Assembly: GCA_947384955.1 (NCBI GenBank)
Contig: CANDJC010000021.1
Coordinates: 1 to 48,652 of the forward strand
Direction of reading: 5' to 3'
DNA from: an uncultured Eubacterium sp.
Lineage (GTDB): Bacteria > Bacillota > Clostridia > Lachnospirales > Lachnospiraceae
Length of the DNA stretch: 48,652 nucleotides
The notes under the pieces are model-generated. The model had not been told where the DNA came from, searched no databases, and worked only from the letters and a program-made list of their open reading frames with translations. Shown piece after piece: positions 17,787-27,220 of this stretch. Every line of letters begins with the position of its first letter. Position 1 is the stretch's first letter. Both the position numbers and the translations under genes were made by a program.

Positions 17787-18764
17787 CTATTCCTCTCTAA
17801 TAATTGATGTTATCCTCACCGCATAATCATCACCCGATACCCCGGGCAGTGCTGTAAACTTTTTAATGCTTCCAACATAGATTTCCAGCTCATCTTCTAC
17901 TTTTGTATCCAGTCTGATAATATCCCCCGGCTGAATTCTCGCAAAATCGCTGATAGAGAATGCACTGTGCCCTAACACCGCTTTCACAGGTATTGGCGCT
18001 TTTTCCAGCAGGCTTTCTACCATGCCGCTGTAAGAAATTTCCTCTTTTTCCTGCTGACTGGAATACCAGAACTTTGTATTCAGCTTATCCATGACAACAT
18101 CCAGTGTAATATAAGGAAGACATACATTCATCAGGCCTTCTACATCGCCGATTTTGATATTAATCGTAACAATCGCAATCATCTCGCTCGGCGAAATAAT
18201 CTGTGCAAACTGTGAGTTTGTCTCAATCCGCTCTAATCTGGGATTCAGCTGCACGACATTTTTCCACGGTTCCCTTAAAAGGTTTACACATACAGTCAGA
18301 AGCCTTTCAATAATCAAAAGCTCGATTTCTGAAAATTCCCTTGTCTTTGCTAACGGCTCTCCCATTCCTCCTAACATCCGGTCTACCATCGCATAGCCCA
18401 CATTCGTCGCCATTTCCAAAAGGATATTTCCCTTTAAAGGCGAGAAATTAATTACTCCTAACAGCATCGGATTTGATAGGGAATTTGCAAATTCCGAATA
18501 GGTAACCGCCTCGGAATTGACTACTTCAACCTGTATATTTTTTCTCAGATATACTGGAAGATTCGTAGAAAGCAGCCGGCCATAATGTTCAAATATAATT
18601 TCAAGCGTTCGAAGATGTTCCTTTGAGAATTTAGAAGGCCTTGCAAAATCATAATTCTTGACCGGCTTCTCTTCTACATCTTTCATTTCATCTACATCAA
18701 CCTCGCCGCTGCTTAAGGCCTTCAATAGATTATCTATCTCACTTTGAGACAGAACATCAGCCAT
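17787..18764 (-). CDS. fliM: Flagellar motor switch protein FliM
   Basis: The protein has 325 residues. The N-terminal CheY-P-binding peptide LSQSEIDNLLKAL is followed by the CheC-like middle domain (about 45-230, with GGMGEPL) and a C-terminal SpoA domain (about 245-325). It is the main C-ring component controlling rotation sense. ATG at 18764 has GGTGAG just upstream; a GTG at 18776 is in frame but less likely. It is 8 bases before fliY. Confidence 0.97.
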   Translation of the reverse strand: MADVLSQSEIDNLLKALSSGEVDVDEMKDVEEKPVKNYDFARPSKFSKEHLRTLEIIFEHYGRLLSTNLPVYLRKNIQVEVVNSEAVTYSEFANSLSNPMLLGVINFSPLKGNILLEMATNVGYAMVDRMLGGMGEPLAKTREFSEIELLIIERLLTVCVNLLREPWKNVVQLNPRLERIETNSQFAQIISPSEMIAIVTINIKIGDVEGLMNVCLPYITLDVVMDKLNTKFWYSSQQEKEEISYSGMVESLLEKAPIPVKAVLGHSAFSISDFARIQPGDIIRLDTKVEDELEIYVGSIKKFTALPGVSGDDYAVRITSIIREE

Positions 18765-18818
18765 GAATCTCACCACCCGTCGTTTATTTTTATCTTACAC
18801 CTGTGTATCTGCTAAAGC

Positions 18819-19343
18819 TTACTGGTAATTTACGCTTGAAATATTAACAGCTACCATGAAATCTGAGTCAAACAGCTCCCGCATCTGGTCTAACATTTCG
18901 TCACGCGCTTCTTTCTGTCCGGCATCGGATTTAATATCCTCTAACGTATAGCGCAGGAATGTGTTGCCGACAATCTCCTTTAGCAAATCAATCCTGTCCG
19001 CGATTAACGGCTGCTTTTCCGCATAATCGCTGTCTTCCTTATTTAAGGTAACAGAAATGGTCGCTACTACGTAGTGCTGCTTGCCGTCGCCGCTGTCGCG
19101 CAGTGTAAACGTTGCCTCATTCTCGCCTGTAAGATTGACCACATCGGTCTGTTCAATCGGGATTGTGCTTACATTATAAGTCTTGCCGCTTTTCAGCTCT
19201 AACTCTACCGCGCTGCATACTGTCGCAACCAGTTCATTTGTCTTTTTTGCAGCAGGCACAAGCGTAATCATGATGACTGCAGAAAGCACGACATTCACAA
19301 ATACAAGCGCCATAATCAGCACAGTCATTAAATTCTTCTTCAT
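18819..19343 (-). CDS. fliL: Flagellar basal body-associated protein FliL
   Basis: The protein has 174 residues. An N-terminal membrane segment (about 6-28) precedes an extracytoplasmic domain with the FliL pattern near the C-terminus (LLKEIVGNTFLRYTLEDI and ARDEMLDQMRELFDSDFMV). FliL rings the stator and supports motor torque. ATG at 19343 has GGTGG 4 bases upstream; the ATG at 19355 has no room for a ribosome site. It follows motB by 15 bases. Confidence 0.93.
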   Translation of the reverse strand: MKKNLMTVLIMALVFVNVVLSAVIMITLVPAAKKTNELVATVCSAVELELKSGKTYNVSTIPIEQTDVVNLTGENEATFTLRDSGDGKQHYVVATISVTLNKEDSDYAEKQPLIADRIDLLKEIVGNTFLRYTLEDIKSDAGQKEARDEMLDQMRELFDSDFMVAVNISSVNYQ

Positions 19344-19358
19344 CTGTCCACCCATCCT

Positions 19359-20339
19359 TTATTTAGAATTATCCGAGCTATCGGAATTATACGAATTAAA
19401 TACTTTAATTTCCACCCTTCGGTTTAAAGCGCGTCCCTCCGGCGTCCCGTTATCGGCCACCGGCATATAATCTCCCCGCCCGGAAGACTTGATGCTGCCG
19501 GGATTTAAATTCGTTGTTTCCCGCAGATGGTCTGCCACCGTCAGCGCACGGTACATAGACAGCACATTATTATTCGGGAACCGCGCATTATGTACCGGAA
19601 CATTATCCGTATGTCCTTCAATTTCAATCGTATTATGATTAAATTTCTGAAGAATCTTTCCGATTTTATCTATAAGCGGAACTGCATCATCTGCTAAATC
19701 TGCGGAGCCTGACACAAATAAAATTGCGCCGTTTAAGGTAAGAGATACATACTGGCCGTTAAAATCTACAAGCACCTTATCCTGAATGCCGTATTTTGCT
19801 ACCAGCCTTTCTACTTTATCAGCCATCCGCTCCGACTCTTCTAACTGTGCTTCATCCAGAACATCTTTTGCAGCCGCCTCGGTAATTTCCGTATCCTGGG
19901 CACCCGCCACTTTATTTTCGCTTTCGTCCCGTGCCGCCTCAAGTCCTTCCAGCTGGCCCATCGACTCTGCAAACCCATTGTCCGGATTGGAATTCTGGCC
20001 GTCATTGTCTGCCATCGTTTTTAAAATATTATTCTCTTCCGCGTCTGATTTGCCGTCTCCTGAGCTGGTTGCTTTCGGATTAAAATAAACATCGTATTTC
20101 TGCATCTGGTTAATGCCCGCAGAAATCATCTTGCCTTCACCCACCGAAGAGCCTCCGCCCTTTAAAATACTGTACTGGCTCTGGAGCGATGCTACCAGCG
20201 CCTCAAACTTTGCTTCGTCCACCGAGGACATCGAGAACAAAAGCACGAAAAAGCACAAAAGAAGATTCATTAAGTCGCTAAATGTCGCCATCCACGCAGG
20301 CGAACCCTTTGGCGGTTCTTCTTTTTTCTGTCTAGCCAT
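19359..20339 (-). CDS. motB: Flagellar stator protein MotB
   Basis: The protein has 326 residues. The single membrane helix near the N-terminus carries the proton-binding Asp (ATFSDLMNLLLCFFVLLF, Asp about 22). A long variable periplasmic plug/linker (about 60-195) precedes the OmpA-like peptidoglycan-binding domain with IEIEGHTDNVPV, ALTVADHLRE and GRGDYMPVADNGTPEGRALNRRVEI. The linker is longer than in B. subtilis MotB. GGAGGTGGTGAG before the ATG overlaps the end of motA. Confidence 0.97.
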   Translation of the reverse strand: MARQKKEEPPKGSPAWMATFSDLMNLLLCFFVLLFSMSSVDEAKFEALVASLQSQYSILKGGGSSVGEGKMISAGINQMQKYDVYFNPKATSSGDGKSDAEENNILKTMADNDGQNSNPDNGFAESMGQLEGLEAARDESENKVAGAQDTEITEAAAKDVLDEAQLEESERMADKVERLVAKYGIQDKVLVDFNGQYVSLTLNGAILFVSGSADLADDAVPLIDKIGKILQKFNHNTIEIEGHTDNVPVHNARFPNNNVLSMYRALTVADHLRETTNLNPGSIKSSGRGDYMPVADNGTPEGRALNRRVEIKVFNSYNSDSSDNSK

Positions 20340-20341
20340 CT

Positions 20342-21157
20342 TTACTCACCACCTCCGCCAGCCTGGCCGCCGCTTAATCCTTCACGGACAGCCGGAGCTA
20401 AGAAGGATTTCAGCTTTTCTTCAATGACACGCGGGTTCTCGCCTGCCTGTATGGAAAGCAGTCCTTCGACTGTAATTTCTTTTACCATCATTTCCAGGTC
20501 ATTGTTTACCTTCAGCTTCGAAGCTGTCGGGTCACAGAGCCAGTTCGCAATAATGGAACCATACAGTGTCGTTAAGAGGGCAACCGCCATATTCGGTCCG
20601 ATGGTGGAAGAATCCGTTAAGTTCTTTAACATCTTTACCAGACCAATCAGCGTACCAATCATACCCCAGGCAGGACCTAAAGCGCCCCATTTCTCATAAA
20701 AGCTGATAACCGTCTTATGTCTTGTTTCAATACAGGTTAAATCTGTTTCCAGAATTCCGCGTACCAGTTCCGGGTCTGTACCATCGACAACAAGCATAAT
20801 TCCTTTTTTTAAGAATTCATCTTCGATTCCGTTCGCTGCCTCTTCCAGTGCCAGAAGGCCTTCCTTACGGGCAATGTTCGACAGATTAATGATATTGCGG
20901 ATTGCCTCTGCTGCATCTGCCGTCTGGTTTTTTAACGTCAGGGAAAATGCTTTGAAGGAATTGATCGTATCAGGAAGCTTATTACATGCCAGCACGCCGC
21001 AGAGGGAACCGCCGAGCGTAATAATGAACGAAGGAATATCAATGAAAGAATCCCCAATAACCCCGAAGTTGAAGCTCATGGTGGCCGTTTCGAAAGAGAT
21101 ACCGAAAACCATCATGGCTACACCAATAATCAAGCCTAATATTGTTGCTATGTCCAC
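20342..21157 (-). CDS. motA: Flagellar stator protein MotA
   Basis: The protein has 271 residues and four membrane segments. The conserved cytoplasmic/TM3 block WGALGPAWGMIGTLIGLV is followed by TIGPNMAVALLTTLYGSIIANWL (split across about 155-200). MotA and MotB form the ion-driven stator. GTG at 21157 (MDIATILG) is preferred over GTG at 21166 because GGTGA sits about 5 bases before it. Stop of motA and start of motB are almost adjacent. Confidence 0.96.
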   Translation of the reverse strand: MDIATILGLIIGVAMMVFGISFETATMSFNFGVIGDSFIDIPSFIITLGGSLCGVLACNKLPDTINSFKAFSLTLKNQTADAAEAIRNIINLSNIARKEGLLALEEAANGIEDEFLKKGIMLVVDGTDPELVRGILETDLTCIETRHKTVISFYEKWGALGPAWGMIGTLIGLVKMLKNLTDSSTIGPNMAVALLTTLYGSIIANWLCDPTASKLKVNNDLEMMVKEITVEGLLSIQAGENPRVIEEKLKSFLAPAVREGLSGGQAGGGGE

Positions 21158-21213
21158 TTTTTTCACCTACCAATAATTTTTTTCTCTTGTATAATATCCC
21201 TATGTATCTGCAG

Positions 21214-21432
21214 CTAGGCTTGTTCTGGCTGCTTGCGGAATATTAAACAATCGCTTAATATTTTCTTCTTATATAATATTACTAGATTTTGTATCTCTTG
21301 TCTACTTTCTTTTACAATAATTTTTTTACCGGACAAAAAGGATATTACGGTGTCCGGGGTTTCTTCTACAAATTCTATCTGGTCTGAATTAACTAATAAT
21401 TTTGTTTCGTTCAGTCTGGTTACTTCGATCAT
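21214..21432 (-). CDS. flbD: Flagellar FlbD family protein
   Basis: The protein has 72 residues and matches the short FlbD family (MIEVTRLNETKLLVNSDQI at the start, then VEETPDTVISFLSGKKIIV and KESRQEIQNLVI). In many Firmicutes and spirochetes it sits between flgE and motA, as here. The molecular role is poorly known. GGAGAA lies upstream of the ATG. Ends with a Cys- and Lys-containing tail (KKKILSDCLIFRKQPEQA). Confidence 0.93.
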   Translation of the reverse strand: MIEVTRLNETKLLVNSDQIEFVEETPDTVISFLSGKKIIVKESRQEIQNLVILYKKKILSDCLIFRKQPEQA

Positions 21433-21647
21433 AATATTCTCATTTTCTCCCGTTTGAAATGGCTGCAGATACCTGCTTCTGAGATTATGGTTAACGTATG
21501 CTTTACGGCCGGCTCAAAATGAATGCCGGATATTCTGCTTCTGACTGCTGTGAAGCTTCCCGGTCAGGACGGCAGACAGAAAACTGCCTGCCTTTTTCAA
21601 ACTGCCTGTACCGGATTTCACCAGTCACTGTAACTGTTTCTTACTTA
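21433..21647. other. 215-base gap between flgE and flbD
   Basis: This is the longest gap inside the fla/che run. It holds a GGCAGACAG/CTGCCTGCC hairpin near 21583-21605 followed by a T-run on the plus strand only, so it would not terminate the minus-strand operon. The stretch TTTCACCAGTC near 21617 also occurs in the 43.2-kb repeat. A 40-odd-codon minus-strand frame exists with no convincing ribosome site. Confidence 0.4.
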
Positions 21648-23861
21648 TTATCTCTTCAGATTTACTAACTCTTCCAGAATGCTGTCGGATGTAGAGATAA
21701 CTCTGGAGTTTGCCTGGTAACCGCGCTGTGTGGTAATCATCTGCGTAAACTCGGTTGCTAAGTCTACGTTGGACATTTCCAGTGTACCGCTGTCTATCGT
21801 GGAACCGTCGGAATCCATTTCCACGCCGATGCCGTCAAACTGGCCGGAGTTCATCGTCGTGCGGTAGCAGTTATCGCCAATGCTCTCCAAACCGGATGCA
21901 TTGCCGAACCTGGCTACGGCTATCTGGCCTAACAGCGTGGTATTGCCGTTGCTGTAGCTGCCGTAAATCATGCCGCTCTGGTTTACCGATAAGCCGATTA
22001 ACGTGCCGACACGCTTTCCTTCGCCTTCGTCACCGTTGCCCGGGGACATAGCCGCTGTGGAAGAACCGCCGTTGGAGAGGTTCTGCAGCGTAGAGAAGTC
22101 AATCTGGATGTCGGAAAATGGATTCGGCACGCCGCCTTCCATCTTGTAATTGGACATGCGCAGCGTCTGCGAGGTGCTTCCCTGCTGGCCGATATAAGTC
22201 AGGCTTCCGTCTGAAGTAGAAAACATCGCCTTAAAACCGTCAGTAGCCGGAGTTACAATTTCATAATGCTCATCTCCCGGATAAAAACGGAACTCAGCAT
22301 CCAGAGGAAGGTCTGTCGTAAAAATACCTTTTTTATTAATTTCTTCTGCACTTACGGATACATAGCCATATCCTAAATAATCGAGAAGTGTTGTACTCTT
22401 TGTATGATCTGCATTTGAAAGATCCGCATTTGCTGCTCCTGCTAACTTATCAAGCGGGCCGCCCGCCGGCTCTACTGTTACTGAAAACTGCGGATCCCTG
22501 CTGCCCGGATTTACGATTGTTACCGTTACCTTTGAGTTTGAAACATTTGTATTCGGGCCTACAAATTTATCTGCCAGCTGCTGCATCTGCGTATTGTTCA
22601 GCTCATATGCAGTTCCTTTATTCGGGTCAGCCGGATCAACCGGAGTGCCATTCTGAAAATCGCCCGCATCCAGCCAGTCCTTTAAGGTATCCAGCATAGT
22701 TTCTTTTTTGACAATTTCCATATTATTTGCATCATTCGGCTGGAAAGTTGCCTGAAGCCAGTTCGCATCCAAAACCGAAGCAGGGTCCTGCACTTCCCTT
22801 CCGGCAGCATCAATCAGGGTCATCGTATATTTTCTGGCACCTTCCTCTCCTTCCGGATTTGTAACAGTATACTTTACCGAATAACCATCCGGCATAGAAT
22901 ATTTCGCGGTATCATCCGAATAAGAAAGATACTGATTCACCACCGATGCCGGGAATGTATAAGTCAGAGTTCCGTCTGTCGCCTGTCCTCCGTCTGGTAT
23001 AGCCGGCGTCAGTGCAAGTCTTCTTAAAGCGCCTGCCATCCCGCTTGCCATAATATAGCTGTCTGTCACATACACGCCGCTGCCCTGTGCATTGTCGGTT
23101 CCGAACAAATCACTCAGCCTGGTATCCGAGCCTGAAATAATCGACTTTCCATTGCTGTCTAAGATATCGGTAAGGTTAATGGTGTATTCGCCGTCTCCGC
23201 CGGTTTTCTGTGCAGCAAATCTTGCATTATAAGCATATCCCAGGTTATCAAAAAAGGTTAAGCTCATGACATATCCGGCATCCGAGTTAACATTTGAAGT
23301 ATTATCATCTAAAATACCCGTACACGTGGCTCTCGTCGTATACTCCGGCTGGGAAGTCTGGTTCTGTGCAGACATGATTTTCAGCGGGGATACGGTGTCT
23401 TTGCGGATATTGCCGTTTGCGTCTACCTGCCAGCCCATTACCATATACCCGGTGGATTCCATACAAAGGTTCCCGGCGCCGTCTACATAAAAAGCGCCCG
23501 CCCTTGTAAATACATTTTCGGTTCCCGTATTGACAATATAAAAACTCGTAGAATTCTTATCGGAAAGCTTTAAGTCAAATGCTTTTCCGGTGGATTCGGA
23601 TGCGCCGCCCGTATCGATATCAATCGCGGTAGATGCAAATGTCGTACCAAGACCAATCTGTTTTGCGTTTACACCGCCCTTGCCGGTCTGTGCGTTTGCA
23701 CCGGATGCAAAGGATGTGGTCTGATACATCATGGTTGCAAATGTCGTACGGGATGATTTAAACCCTACGGTGTTTACGTTTGCAATGTTGTTACCAATTA
23801 CGTCCATTTTCGTCTGATGGGTCTTAAGACCTGCCACAGACGAATACAATGCTCTCATCAT
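21648..23861 (-). CDS. flgE: Flagellar hook protein FlgE, long form
   Basis: The protein has 737 residues. The N-terminus has the rod/hook signature (MRALYSSVAGLKTHQTKMDVIGNNIANVNTVG, split: residues about 2-33) and the C-terminus the matching helix (SNVDLATEFTQMITTQRGYQANSRVI). The large middle part holds variable surface domains, making it far longer than the 260-440 residues common in other bacteria. It polymerises into the hook. AGGAGG precedes ATG at 23861; a second ATG follows directly. A strong hairpin lies upstream. Confidence 0.96.
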   Translation of the reverse strand: MMRALYSSVAGLKTHQTKMDVIGNNIANVNTVGFKSSRTTFATMMYQTTSFASGANAQTGKGGVNAKQIGLGTTFASTAIDIDTGGASESTGKAFDLKLSDKNSTSFYIVNTGTENVFTRAGAFYVDGAGNLCMESTGYMVMGWQVDANGNIRKDTVSPLKIMSAQNQTSQPEYTTRATCTGILDDNTSNVNSDAGYVMSLTFFDNLGYAYNARFAAQKTGGDGEYTINLTDILDSNGKSIISGSDTRLSDLFGTDNAQGSGVYVTDSYIMASGMAGALRRLALTPAIPDGGQATDGTLTYTFPASVVNQYLSYSDDTAKYSMPDGYSVKYTVTNPEGEEGARKYTMTLIDAAGREVQDPASVLDANWLQATFQPNDANNMEIVKKETMLDTLKDWLDAGDFQNGTPVDPADPNKGTAYELNNTQMQQLADKFVGPNTNVSNSKVTVTIVNPGSRDPQFSVTVEPAGGPLDKLAGAANADLSNADHTKSTTLLDYLGYGYVSVSAEEINKKGIFTTDLPLDAEFRFYPGDEHYEIVTPATDGFKAMFSTSDGSLTYIGQQGSTSQTLRMSNYKMEGGVPNPFSDIQIDFSTLQNLSNGGSSTAAMSPGNGDEGEGKRVGTLIGLSVNQSGMIYGSYSNGNTTLLGQIAVARFGNASGLESIGDNCYRTTMNSGQFDGIGVEMDSDGSTIDSGTLEMSNVDLATEFTQMITTQRGYQANSRVISTSDSILEELVNLKR

Positions 23862-23888
23862 AATGAATTGACCTCCTGATTTTTGACT

Positions 23889-23908
23889 GGCGCAGCGAAC
23901 GCTGCGCC
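23889..23908. promoter_or_regulatory. Perfect 9-bp hairpin upstream of flgE
   Basis: GGCGCAGCG and CGCTGCGCC are separated by two bases, 28 bases before the flgE start. On the minus strand it is not followed by a T-run, so I read it as an mRNA stability or processing element for the abundant hook message rather than a terminator (inference). A second short stem (GGCTTC/GAAGCC) lies next to it. Confidence 0.55.
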
Positions 23909-23977
23909 TTAGTGTATGAGGCGCTGCCCGGCTTCTTCTGTCAGTCCGAAGCCGCAGCTATCCTGAATCGGTCCAGC

Positions 23978-24385
23978 CTACATAATTACAGCGCCGTCAA
24001 TGTTTGTAAAGATATTTTCGCCGGCTTCACTTTTTTCTAACGCAGTCACGACCGTTTTATTCGGCACGTTCACGATAAATGCCAGTGAATCGACAATCAC
24101 AAGGGAGTCGTTGATTCCTTTTTCCCCTGCTTTTCTGACACCGGATTCCAGACGCTCGTTCTGCTCTCTGGAAAGACTGATGTTGCGGTTTTCCAATCGC
24201 ATAGCCGCATGTTTGGAAAATTTTAAAGCGGGCTGATCTGCCTGAATCTGTGTCTTATGAGTCTGTCTTAACACTTCCTCAAAAGAAACTTTCGGGACTG
24301 CATCCGCTGCAGCATCATTTTTCTGCGTCAGATACTGATCCGTCATCTGCTGTATGGAAGTGAATTGTTTTTCGATTCCTTTCAT
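23978..24385 (-). CDS. Flagellar operon protein, TIGR02530 family
   Basis: The protein has 135 residues. It carries the family pattern FSKHAAMRLENRNISLSREQ and the C-terminal DSLAFIVNVPNKTVVTALEK (about 55-118). The family is found between flgD and flgE in Firmicute flagellar operons, as here; its precise job is unknown but position suggests hook assembly. GGAG lies 8 bases before the ATG. Confidence 0.9.
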   Translation of the reverse strand: MKGIEKQFTSIQQMTDQYLTQKNDAAADAVPKVSFEEVLRQTHKTQIQADQPALKFSKHAAMRLENRNISLSREQNERLESGVRKAGEKGINDSLVIVDSLAFIVNVPNKTVVTALEKSEAGENIFTNIDGAVIM

Positions 24386-24455
24386 GTCTTCGACTCCATC
24401 CTTTTGCCTGATAGTTTAAGCCTCCCTGCAATGCCTATCCTGCAAAGATTACGGC

Positions 24456-25415
24456 TTATTCGTTTTCTGTGCCTGCACCGTTTTGTGCTTTTAATTCATC
24501 TAAGATTTTCTGAAGAATTGCGGCTACGTCTTTCGAACCGTCTCCCGTATCATCCGGGTCTTCCTGCGTATTGCCGAATTTCTTATTCGCTGCGTCTACC
24601 GCTTCTTTTACAGCGTTATACTGATTGATTGTTTCTTCTGATACATTCTTGCGCTGGCTGTCGGTTAATTTCTCATAAAGCTCATCGGCTTTCTTCATCA
24701 GGCCTGTATATTCTGCAAGCTTATCCTTATCCGCTTCTTCTACCTGGCCGACAGACGGAAGGTTTTTGACTGCTCCGGTAAACTGCGTTGCCTTTAATGC
24801 ATCCATTTTGGTTTCAAGCGCGCGGAGCTTATCTAAAGATTCCTTATTTACGAATTTCTTCTGTGTCTCTGTCATCTTATCATATTCTTCGCGGGCTGAT
24901 TTGATAAGTCCTTCATCCTCTACAGTCAGATTCTTTTCAGGCGGAAGCAGAGCAACCATTTCGTGGAATTCGTTTGCTAATACCGAGCCTTTATAGTATT
25001 CTTCATCCGCTACGGTATCTAGCTTGTCGATGTCATAAAGCTTGTCATTGACACTCAGCTTTGTCTTGCCGTCTTCCTTTGTGATAAAGTCCACCTTGCC
25101 TCTTACAAATCCGTTGTCCCCGTCGTTAATCAGCACATATTTTCCGACAAGAGCGTTTGCGGACTGCTTGTCAAATGCCTGCTGCATGTTGTTTAAGGAT
25201 TCTACCATGGAAAATGTCGCCATCTGTGCCACCCATTCCGTATTGCTGGTAGGCTCTAACGGGTCCTGATACTGCATCTGCGCTACTAACAGCTGCAGAA
25301 ACTGGTCCTGGCCCATTTCATTTCCGACATTTTTCTTCTTGCCGCTGGAAGCCGCCGCGGTATCGGATGTGCCGTCTACTATCTTGCCATCTTTTACTTC
25401 CTGTATAAGAGCCAT
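24456..25415 (-). CDS. flgD: Flagellar hook cap protein FlgD with extra helical C-terminal region
   Basis: The protein has 319 residues. The N-terminus has the FlgD signature (MGQDQFLQLLVAQMQYQDPL at about 34-53, then NTEWVAQMATFSMVESLNNM). A small beta domain (about 92-135) follows. The C-terminal half holds two copies of a helical repeat, recognisable by YDKMTETQKKFVNKESLDKL (about 178-197) and YEKLTDSQRKNVSEETINQY, plus an acidic tail. That repeat is common in surface proteins of Firmicutes and is not a usual FlgD part. FlgD caps the growing hook. GGAG is well placed before ATG. Confidence 0.94.
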   Translation of the reverse strand: MALIQEVKDGKIVDGTSDTAAASSGKKKNVGNEMGQDQFLQLLVAQMQYQDPLEPTSNTEWVAQMATFSMVESLNNMQQAFDKQSANALVGKYVLINDGDNGFVRGKVDFITKEDGKTKLSVNDKLYDIDKLDTVADEEYYKGSVLANEFHEMVALLPPEKNLTVEDEGLIKSAREEYDKMTETQKKFVNKESLDKLRALETKMDALKATQFTGAVKNLPSVGQVEEADKDKLAEYTGLMKKADELYEKLTDSQRKNVSEETINQYNAVKEAVDAANKKFGNTQEDPDDTGDGSKDVAAILQKILDELKAQNGAGTENE

Positions 25416-25446
25416 AATTCATTCTCCTTTCTTTTTATCATGTTTT

Positions 25447-25498
25447 ATTATAGTTCTATCATATTTCTGCCGTATATCCTCATATCCCTATCATAGCA
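25447..25498 (-). promoter_or_regulatory. Possible internal promoter(s) ahead of flgD
   Basis: The 151-base gap between fliK and flgD contains on the minus strand TGCTATGAT (extended -10 type, 25490-25498) and further down TATAAT (25447-25452). Neither has a good -35 element, so this is a weak call. Confidence 0.25.
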
Positions 25499-25566
25499 TT
25501 TTACTGCCGGTTTTGTGTCCGTATTCCAGTTTCTTAGCAGTTTCTTTCCCTGATTTTCATATTCTG

Positions 25567-27144
25567 CTAAGCCTTAAAATCTACATTATTGCCGTTATCA
25601 CGCATAATCCGTGCAACAAGCTGTTCTTCTTCGGACATCAGCCCCGAAAGTCCGTCCATGCCGGATATACCGCCGTCGTCGTTTAAGTGAATGCTTCTTC
25701 TCGAACGTCTTGTATTCTGTTCTTCCTGCTGTCTGGCCTGTTCTTCCTGACCGTGCGCATCCTTTTCTAAATTGCTCTCAAACTCATGCGCGCCGGCGGA
25801 AACTTCGACCGCGTCGACCTTGATTCCCTGCTGATTCAGGTTTTCTTTCAAAATTGCTGCCTGCTGTACTAACGCTTCTTTGATATTTTCATTCTGCGCT
25901 GTCAGCTGTGCTGTAACGGTCCCCTGCTTTTCGGTCACATGCAGATATACCTTGCCGAGATTTTCCGGATTCAGCTGCATCTCAATCGATTTTGTATCCT
26001 GCGAAAGATTGATTCTGGTATACTCCACAATCTGGTCAATAACTTCCTGCATCGGTATCTGCGGCAGCGGGGCCTGTGTCTGGACATTCTGCGGCGTCTG
26101 CGGTGTCTGAACTGCATGCTGTGCATGCTGCACATCTGCGCCAAATTCAAAATGCGGGTTTTCAGTCACATTCTGCTTCTGCATCAGCGTCTGTTCCTGT
26201 CCGCCGTCCGCGGTTTCCTCCTGTCCGGCCTGGGACTGTTCCTGCCCGGTTTCTTCCTGCTGCACCGGTGCTGCCTTCTGTGTCTGAACCGTTTCCTCCT
26301 GTCCGGTCTGAGGCTGCTGTGTCTGCGCTTCTTCCGTTACTTCCGTCTTCTGTGCCTGCATGCCTGCTGCTTCCTTCGGAAGGTCTGTTTCGGCTGTTTT
26401 TACCGTTTCGGCTGCTGTTTCAGGCGCTGTGTGCTCCTGCCCGGTCAGAATCTGCACATTTGTATCCGGCTGCGCTTCTTCTGCTGTCAGTGTCTGTACA
26501 AAATCCGCTGTTTCCTGAGACTGCACAGGGACCTCTGACGCTTCTGTCAGCTTTGTCACAAGCTCATCCATGGAAATCCCAAGCTCGTTTAACAGTTCCT
26601 GGGTTACCGTATTCACATCTGCAAGCACCTGCTGGAAATTCTCATGAAACAGCATCATTCCCGGATTTTCATTTCCTGTCAGCTGTGCCGCAAGCGCTGT
26701 TAACTGCTGCGGATTCAGCAAATCAGCCTGAGTCAGCCCGAGCAGTTCCATAGCTGCTTCTATCTGTTCGTCGCTGACGCCCAGATTCTCTTTTAAAATC
26801 TCCTTAATCTCTTCTACAGCTTCCCCTGCTGCTTCTGCCACAGTATCCGCATCCGTGCTCTGCGCACCGTCCGCACTGCTTACCTTTTCCGCCTGAACCG
26901 CTGCTTTCCCCTGGCACTGCTCATACTGCTGCTGCAGGCTGCTGTCTGTGCCCTGTGTCTTCACATCCGCTTTCGGCATCACATTCTGCTGCTTCGCCGT
27001 CTGCATCATATTCGAAGAATTCTGACGCATATAATTCGTAAACGTCCCCTGCAGCCCTTGTGCCTTCTGCGTTCTCGCCCCGGATGTATCCGCCGTCTGC
27101 ACCGCATCCGTACCGGAAACCGGCATAAGTTGTATTGCTGGCAT
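25567..27144 (-). CDS. fliK: Flagellar hook-length control protein FliK
   Basis: The protein has 525 residues. A long Gln/Thr/Glu-rich ruler region (to about 400) precedes the compact C-terminal Flg_hook domain (about 395-475: IEMQLNPENLGKVYLHVTEKQGTVTAQLTAQN, split) that contacts FlhB. A charged Arg/Gln-rich tail follows. It sets hook length and triggers the substrate switch. ATG at 27144 is chosen because GGAGG lies 6 bases upstream; the frame stays open up to a TTG at 27192 without a ribosome site. Confidence 0.93.
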   Translation of the reverse strand: MPAIQLMPVSGTDAVQTADTSGARTQKAQGLQGTFTNYMRQNSSNMMQTAKQQNVMPKADVKTQGTDSSLQQQYEQCQGKAAVQAEKVSSADGAQSTDADTVAEAAGEAVEEIKEILKENLGVSDEQIEAAMELLGLTQADLLNPQQLTALAAQLTGNENPGMMLFHENFQQVLADVNTVTQELLNELGISMDELVTKLTEASEVPVQSQETADFVQTLTAEEAQPDTNVQILTGQEHTAPETAAETVKTAETDLPKEAAGMQAQKTEVTEEAQTQQPQTGQEETVQTQKAAPVQQEETGQEQSQAGQEETADGGQEQTLMQKQNVTENPHFEFGADVQHAQHAVQTPQTPQNVQTQAPLPQIPMQEVIDQIVEYTRINLSQDTKSIEMQLNPENLGKVYLHVTEKQGTVTAQLTAQNENIKEALVQQAAILKENLNQQGIKVDAVEVSAGAHEFESNLEKDAHGQEEQARQQEEQNTRRSRRSIHLNDDGGISGMDGLSGLMSEEEQLVARIMRDNGNNVDFKA

Positions 27145-27220
27145 CATCTGCCTCCTTTCCTTCTTTGAAACCTTCTTTGAAAATAAGCTCAAAGAATAAA
27201 AATAGTAAAAAGATTTATAT

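Noticed and set aside
21583-21610. Terminator within the fla/che operon after flgE
   Set aside because: The T-run follows the hairpin on the plus strand only, while all transcription here is on the minus strand.
21446-21640. Third copy of the second repeat family in the flgE-flbD gap
   Set aside because: Only a TTTCACCAGTC block and scattered short matches are shared; too little to separate from chance without an alignment search.
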